Source: Bacteroidales bacterium (GTDB lineage: Bacteria; Bacteroidota; Bacteroidia; Bacteroidales; Muribaculaceae). Taken from it: DNA of 64,000 nucleotides. The translations under genes were made by a program, and so were the position numbers. How positions within the stretch are numbered: position 1 is the first letter of the stretch; each line of letters starts with the position of its first letter. The DNA lies in the NCBI GenBank assembly GCA_900768685.1, contig CAAGDX010000034.1, positions 62,001 through 126,000 on the forward strand, in the 5' to 3' direction. This document shows, piece after piece, positions 59,908 through 64,000 of the stretch. The notes beneath the pieces were generated by a model, which saw nothing but the letters and a program-made list of their open reading frames with translations, made no database searches and was not told the DNA's origin.

Positions 59908-61521
59908 TTATTCTTCTGTTCCAATCGGGAAATCCGCATTTCCTGCCTCAATCTCCTGCACGGCACGCAGAATGGCGGTATCGTCCTTATTTATAATCTC
60001 GAAATAAGCCTGCATACTCTTCACGTCTCGTGCAATAAGTCCCTTAATCTGACTTAGGATAAGTTTCTGAGACAGACGGATATAGTACCAACGTGGAGCA
60101 ATACCGTTTTGGCGAGCATAGTTTGCGAAAGAGCGTATCAGCAATTCGTCATTAGGCAAGAGCGACAGCGGGTCGTCAAGCGTTTTCAGTTGGTCGCGAT
60201 TCAAGTCGCAATATTCAAATGCAAATTTTTGGATAAGTCCCGCATTTGCCACGCTGAGGTAGTATGTAGTGATGCCGGTAGTGTCAAAAGGTACGAAGAT
60301 GTCCGGGTTTATACCACCACCGCCATATACTTTTCTGCCGTATTTTGTGGAATATTCATCTTCCGTGTTCAGTTTCACGGAATCCGCATCAAAGGCTTCA
60401 CCGTGATTATATCGCTCTACGATATCATTTTCATACCCTGCAGCATCTGTATAATCTTTTTGGATACATCTGCCGGAAGGGGTGTAATAGCGAGCAATCG
60501 TGAGGCGGATGGCACTGCTGTCCGGGAGGTCTGCCTGACGCTGAATCAAGCCTTTACCGAAGGAGCGACGACCGATAATAAGTCCGCGGTCGTTGTCTTG
60601 TATTGCTCCGGCAAAAATCTCGCTGGAACTTGCAGAGTATTCGTCAATCAGCACCACGAGTTTCGAACCCTTAAAACTGCCGGAACCATCGGCAAAATAA
60701 GCCTTATCGTTTTTGCCTTCACGTCCTTTCTGAGCCACAATCAGTTCTCCTGCCTGGAGAAACTCATTTGCCATCAGCACAGCCATTTCCATATATCCGC
60801 CCACGTTTCCGCGGAGGTCTATGATATATGAGTCCGCACCTTGGGAGCCGAGTGTAAGGAGAGAAGTGAAAAATTCATCGTAAGTGGTTCTTCCAAAACG
60901 TTTTACGCGTATATAACCCGTATGGTCGTTAAACATATATGATGCATCAATCATTGGTACCGGAATAGCACCGCGAGTAACTTCAAAAGAGAGTGGTTTT
61001 ACGGAATTGCTGCGTTTAATTCCGAGCATAACCTTTGTACCCGCATCGCCCTTGAGAAGTTTCATAACTCTCTCATTTGTTATACCTATACCTGCAACGT
61101 TTTCTCCGTCAACGGTCACTATACGGTCACCTGCAAGGATTCCCACTTTTTCCGATGGACCGCCGGAAATGGCTTCAATAATAGTGATAGTGTCGTTTTG
61201 AATCATAAATTGCACGCCTATGCCGCTGAAAGAGCCTTCAAGTTCGTCGTTTACGCCCTGCAATTCGCTTTTAGGGATATATACGGAGTGGGGGTCCAGG
61301 TTTGCGAGCATACTCGGCACTGAAATGTCAACGAGAGAATCCAAATCCACCTGCTCAACGTACTCATTATCAATAAGATTAAGTATAGCACCAAGTTTTT
61401 GATTTGCAGAACTTAAACCTCGGTTACGGTTCATGGATGTTCCGAGCCATATACCTCCGGCAAAAGCGAGTGCAATCACGAGTGGAATAAGTGCTCGGTA
61501 AATATTGTTTTTATTGTCCAT
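59908..61521 (-). CDS. S41 C-terminal processing peptidase
   Basis: A 537-residue periplasmic protease of the CtpA/Prc type. An N-terminal anchor helix (about 11-30) is followed by a PDZ domain (about 85-165, SGIGVQFMIQNDTITI). The catalytic core (about 175-370) has Ser in EYSASSSEIFAGAIQ near 300 and Lys in GRRSFGKGLIQ near 322. Such enzymes trim C termini of exported proteins. It is 18 bases after the dCMP deaminase gene. Confidence 0.94.
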   Translation of the reverse strand: MDNKNNIYRALIPLVIALAFAGGIWLGTSMNRNRGLSSANQKLGAILNLIDNEYVEQVDLDSLVDISVPSMLANLDPHSVYIPKSELQGVNDELEGSFSGIGVQFMIQNDTITIIEAISGGPSEKVGILAGDRIVTVDGENVAGIGITNERVMKLLKGDAGTKVMLGIKRSNSVKPLSFEVTRGAIPVPMIDASYMFNDHTGYIRVKRFGRTTYDEFFTSLLTLGSQGADSYIIDLRGNVGGYMEMAVLMANEFLQAGELIVAQKGREGKNDKAYFADGSGSFKGSKLVVLIDEYSASSSEIFAGAIQDNDRGLIIGRRSFGKGLIQRQADLPDSSAIRLTIARYYTPSGRCIQKDYTDAAGYENDIVERYNHGEAFDADSVKLNTEDEYSTKYGRKVYGGGGINPDIFVPFDTTGITTYYLSVANAGLIQKFAFEYCDLNRDQLKTLDDPLSLLPNDELLIRSFANYARQNGIAPRWYYIRLSQKLILSQIKGLIARDVKSMQAYFEIINKDDTAILRAVQEIEAGNADFPIGTEE

Positions 61522-61539
61522 TATTGCTCTAAAAAAGTC

Positions 61540-61980
61540 TTATATATTGTTTTCGATATTTTCAATGTGTACACATTCAACGCCTGCACGCTCCAGAAGT
61601 TCGATTCCATCGCAAATGCGGTAAAGTTCATTAAATACCACACGGCGTATTCCTGCTTGGATAATCAGTTTCGCACACTCCATACACGGCGAAGCGGTGA
61701 CGTAAAGAGTAGCACCATCGCTGGAATTATTGCTGCGAGCCACTTTTGTGATAGCATTTGCTTCCGCATGAAGAACGTATGGTTTTGTAACTCCGGAATC
61801 ATCTTCACAGACGTTTTCAAAACCTGAAGGCGTGCCGTTGTAGCCATCGGAGATAATCATTCCGTCTTTGACGATAATTGCACCCACCTTACGCCTCACA
61901 CAGTATGAATTTTCGGACCATATTCGAGCCATTCTCAAATATCTTCTGTCCAGCAACACTTGTTTCTGATTTTGCTCCAT
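61540..61980 (-). CDS. dCMP deaminase family protein
   Basis: Deaminates dCMP to dUMP for thymidylate synthesis. The 146-residue protein is a zinc cytidine-deaminase fold enzyme: VLHAEANAI near residue 68 (His ligand and catalytic Glu) and SPCMECAKLI near 98 (two Cys ligands). TPSGFENVCEDDS near 49 is typical of the ComEB/dCMP deaminase group. It heads the operon with the S41 protease and the folate enzyme. TAACTTTG on the minus strand (62007-62000) is a likely -7 box. Confidence 0.94.
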   Translation of the reverse strand: MEQNQKQVLLDRRYLRMARIWSENSYCVRRKVGAIIVKDGMIISDGYNGTPSGFENVCEDDSGVTKPYVLHAEANAITKVARSNNSSDGATLYVTASPCMECAKLIIQAGIRRVVFNELYRICDGIELLERAGVECVHIENIENNI

Positions 61981-62051
61981 GTTTGCATAAAAATTTCGTC
62001 AAAGTTACAAATTTATAGTTAAATAGCCCCATTGATAAGCACAAAAAATGT

Positions 62052-62059
62052 TAACTTTG
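62052..62059 (+). promoter_or_regulatory. -7 box of the 62079 gene
   Basis: TAACTTTG, 19 bases before the ATG, divergent from the dCMP deaminase promoter. The best -33 candidate (ATTG 62031-62034) is 17 bases upstream. Confidence 0.5.
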
Positions 62060-62078
62060 CGAATTATAAAATAATTCT

Positions 62079-63125
62079 ATGAAACAGGCTCTAAAAAATG
62101 CTATAATATTATGTGCATTTGCAGCAGCGGCATTTTCCGCTTCCGCACAGGTGCAACAGGGCATCACTAAAGCTCGCGGGCGACTTGATGCCTCCGGAAA
62201 TCTTATCACAGGTGAAAGACTGAACGGTGTAATCATTGAGACAGACCGCGGTAAAGTTCAAAGTTCCGGTAACGGTGAATTTTCACTTAAAGTTCCGGAA
62301 GGCAAATTCACTCTGAAAAGTGTGCGGCTAAATGAATACGAATTAAACGATGCCGAACAACTCAAAAAACACAGTTATTCTCCTAATCCTCTGACAATAG
62401 TGCTGGTAAAGCCGGAAGAATATCAATCAGACAAAATGAACGCAAGCCGTAAACTCGTGAAGACTCTCCGAAAAACACTCCGTGAACGAGAAAAAGAAAT
62501 TTCCGAACTTTACAAGCAGCAAAAAATTTCGCAAAAAGAACGCTCGGATATGATGCAGAAACTCTACGAAGATGAACAGAAAAATCAAAATCTCGTGGAG
62601 AAAATGGCGGAAAGATACGCAAGAACAGACTTTGACCAACTTGACGAATTTCGTCGCCAAGTGACACAATATATAATTGACGGTGAACTCGCAAAAGCGG
62701 ATTCAATGTTGAACTCAAAAGGCAGCCTGGAGGAGAGAAAAAAGGAAATAGAACGCAGGCGAAAGATAAACGAGGAGCGTGAAAAAGAAATGCAAAAGGA
62801 GCAACTGGAATTTGAACACAGCAAGGCTTATCTGGCAAGCAATATTGAAGAATTTGCTCGTGACTGCTACGATAAATACGACATTTTTACGTCACAAAAC
62901 CAAAACGATTCCGCTGCATATTACCTCAAACAGCGTGCCGACATTGATTCCACAAACGTTGCTTGGCAAGTGGATTTTGCTACGTTTTCAGAGGAAAATA
63001 CGCAAAATTTCAAGCTGGCACTGGAATACTATGAGCGTGCGTTGCGTAACTGCGATGAAAACGAGCAAACAGGTGCCATAAATTTCCGCATTGCTGCCCT
63101 TCGCCGCAAAATTGCAGAAGAATAA
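62079..63125 (+). CDS. Secreted coiled-coil protein with carboxypeptidase-regulatory-like start
   Basis: A 348-residue exported protein. The signal peptide ends at SASAQ (about residue 25). Residues 30-95 resemble the carboxypeptidase-D regulatory-like beta domain seen at the start of many Bacteroidetes envelope proteins. Residues about 125-270 are a highly charged coiled coil (KTLRKTLREREKEISEL, then EERKKEIERRRKINEER). The end (LALEYYERALRNCDENEQTGAINFRIAALR, about 318-343) is one TPR-like helix pair. Relatives usually carry more TPR units, so this may be a short form. Function unknown. Confidence 0.75.
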   Translation: MKQALKNAIILCAFAAAAFSASAQVQQGITKARGRLDASGNLITGERLNGVIIETDRGKVQSSGNGEFSLKVPEGKFTLKSVRLNEYELNDAEQLKKHSYSPNPLTIVLVKPEEYQSDKMNASRKLVKTLRKTLREREKEISELYKQQKISQKERSDMMQKLYEDEQKNQNLVEKMAERYARTDFDQLDEFRRQVTQYIIDGELAKADSMLNSKGSLEERKKEIERRRKINEEREKEMQKEQLEFEHSKAYLASNIEEFARDCYDKYDIFTSQNQNDSAAYYLKQRADIDSTNVAWQVDFATFSEENTQNFKLALEYYERALRNCDENEQTGAINFRIAALRRKIAEE

Positions 63126-63176
63126 TTTAGAGCCTGACAGGCTCTTAGATTAGTGAAAGAGTTTGCATATATATTT

Positions 63177-63209
63177 AACAGGTCGGTAATATTTTCCGAC
63201 CTGTTTTCG
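63177..63209 (+). terminator. Terminator after the 62079 gene
   Basis: AACAGGTCGG and CCGACCTGTT form a 10-base stem around TAATATTTT, followed by TTCG. An extra small hairpin (AGAGCCTG/CAGGCTCT) lies right after the stop at 63129-63146. Confidence 0.85.
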
Positions 63210-63259
63210 TTTCCTGCGTTATTTGCTTTTACAAGAAATGCAAAAAAATATTAAATAAA

Positions 63260-63291
63260 TTTGCATTGCTAAATTATTAGGTGTAACTTTG
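63260..63291 (+). promoter_or_regulatory. Promoter of sppA
   Basis: TTTG (63260-63263), 20 bases, TAACTTTG (63284-63291): a full match, about 90 bases before the ATG. Confidence 0.8.
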
Positions 63292-63379
63292 TAGTGTTGC
63301 ATATTATATGTGTGCGGCAATAAAATAAACATAAGAATAATTTTTAACGTAAACGTCTAATAATAAGCATAATTACGCT

Positions 63380-64000
63380 ATGTTGAGGCAATATTTCATT
63401 TCCACCCTTGCCACAATCACGGGAATGTGGATAACTTTGGGTGTGCTTTTCTTTTCAAGTTTTATAATTCTTGCAGCAGTTGGTGCAAGTTCTACGAGTG
63501 AAGAAATTGTTGATATTTCAAGCAATTCCATTCTCCATATAAAGCTTGAAGGCGAAGCTGTGGAAAGATTCAGAACGTATAATTTTATAGATGAAGTTCA
63601 AGGAACGGCTGTCAATATTTTCCCTCTCAATGAAACTATTGCTGCAATCAAGGAAGCTGCCGTGAATAGCAATTTTAGTGGCATCTTCATTGAAGCAAAC
63701 GGACTCTCCGCCGCTCCGGCATCACTTGCTGAAATCCGTCAGGCACTTGAAGAATTCAAGAAAAGCGGAAAATGGATTGTGGCTTACTCCGACGGCTATT
63801 CACAGGGCGACTATTACATTGCTTCCTGTGCAGATGAGATAGATGTCAATCCGATAGGTGCTATAGACCTTCACGGACTTAGTTCCACCGTGCTGTATTT
63901 CAAAGACTTGATGGATAATGTAGGCGTAGAAATGCAGGTGTTTAAGGTGGGTACTTACAAGAGTGCCGTAGAGCCGTTTATGCTCAGCGAAATGAGTGAT
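63380..64000 (+). CDS. sppA: Signal peptide peptidase SppA (5' part)
   Basis: The first 207 residues of an S49 protease; the frame is open at the window's edge. A membrane helix covers about residues 8-34 (LATITGMWITLGVLFFSSFIILAAVG), typical of the membrane-anchored long (67K-type) SppA. The N-terminal S49 domain follows, with SGIFIEANGLSAAPASLAEIRQ near 95 and KWIVAYSDGYSQGDYYIASCADEI near 130, where the catalytic Lys is expected further on in VGTYKSAVEPF (about residue 195). It degrades cleaved signal peptides in the inner membrane. Confidence 0.93.
   Translation, partial: MLRQYFISTLATITGMWITLGVLFFSSFIILAAVGASSTSEEIVDISSNSILHIKLEGEAVERFRTYNFIDEVQGTAVNIFPLNETIAAIKEAAVNSNFSGIFIEANGLSAAPASLAEIRQALEEFKKSGKWIVAYSDGYSQGDYYIASCADEIDVNPIGAIDLHGLSSTVLYFKDLMDNVGVEMQVFKVGTYKSAVEPFMLSEMSD

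Overview
The window reads as one chromosomal segment of a member of the order Bacteroidales. The reasons are the Bacteroidetes promoter form (TTTG, 19-20 bases, TAnnTTTG) in front of many genes; the order DUF6242 lipoprotein, DUF6089 protein, uppS, bamA, Skp/OmpH genes; SPII signal peptides; C-terminal tails like type IX secretion sorting domains; and C69 dipeptidases, DUF4143 ATPases and a DUF4465 lipoprotein. I cannot name the family or genus. By eye I found no rRNA, tRNA, CRISPR array, transposase or integrase.

Layout. (1) 1-6.5 kb: sufD and sufS, separated by a four-gene surface-polysaccharide cassette (O-antigen polymerase/ligase-like membrane protein, GT4, hexapeptide acyltransferase, GT2). 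An exact 18-base direct repeat flanks the cassette. (2) 6.5-17 kb: purine nucleoside phosphorylase, thiL, two coupled secreted proteins, a LytS/LytTR two-component pair whose kinase has a His/Lys-rich loop, and a 1283-residue secreted beta-rich protein. (3) 17-23.9 kb: AT-rich accessory island. It has a GNAT gene with a small upstream overlapping partner (toxin-antitoxin-like), about 420 bases of hairpin-rich non-coding DNA, and five tightly packed genes: a polytopic membrane protein, a TRAFAC-like GTPase, two bitopic coiled-coil proteins that appear to share an N-terminal domain, and a retropepsin-like lipoprotein. This is the best candidate here for an undescribed system. (4) 23.9-28.4 kb: leuACDB operon on the minus strand. 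(5) 28.5-40.6 kb: DUF4143 ATPase, rpmH, then an envelope-biogenesis run (DUF6242, DUF6089, uppS, bamA, three Skp/OmpH paralogues) and priA. (6) 40.7-51.3 kb: GNAT protein, a C69 family pair (one member lacking the catalytic Cys), a Ca2+/Na+ antiporter, a TonB-ExbB-ExbD-ExbD operon and a DegP/HtrA protease. (7) 51.5-64 kb: cobalamin riboswitch before a DUF4465 lipoprotein, LptD, a second DUF4143 ATPase, LysM/M23 endopeptidase, ndk, the dCMP deaminase / S41 protease / 5-formyl-THF cyclo-ligase operon, a secreted coiled-coil protein and the 5' part of sppA.

Much of the window builds or maintains the envelope: outer-membrane protein insertion (BamA, Skp, DegP), LPS export (LptD), TonB energy transduction, undecaprenyl carrier synthesis (UppS) and surface glycans. 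The non-coding DNA also carries ordered repeats: 9-base-period TAGCTA arrays at two loci, a 32-base-period array and a 33-base tandem array directly upstream of the two DUF4143 ATPase genes, and a perfect 30-base palindrome before lptD.
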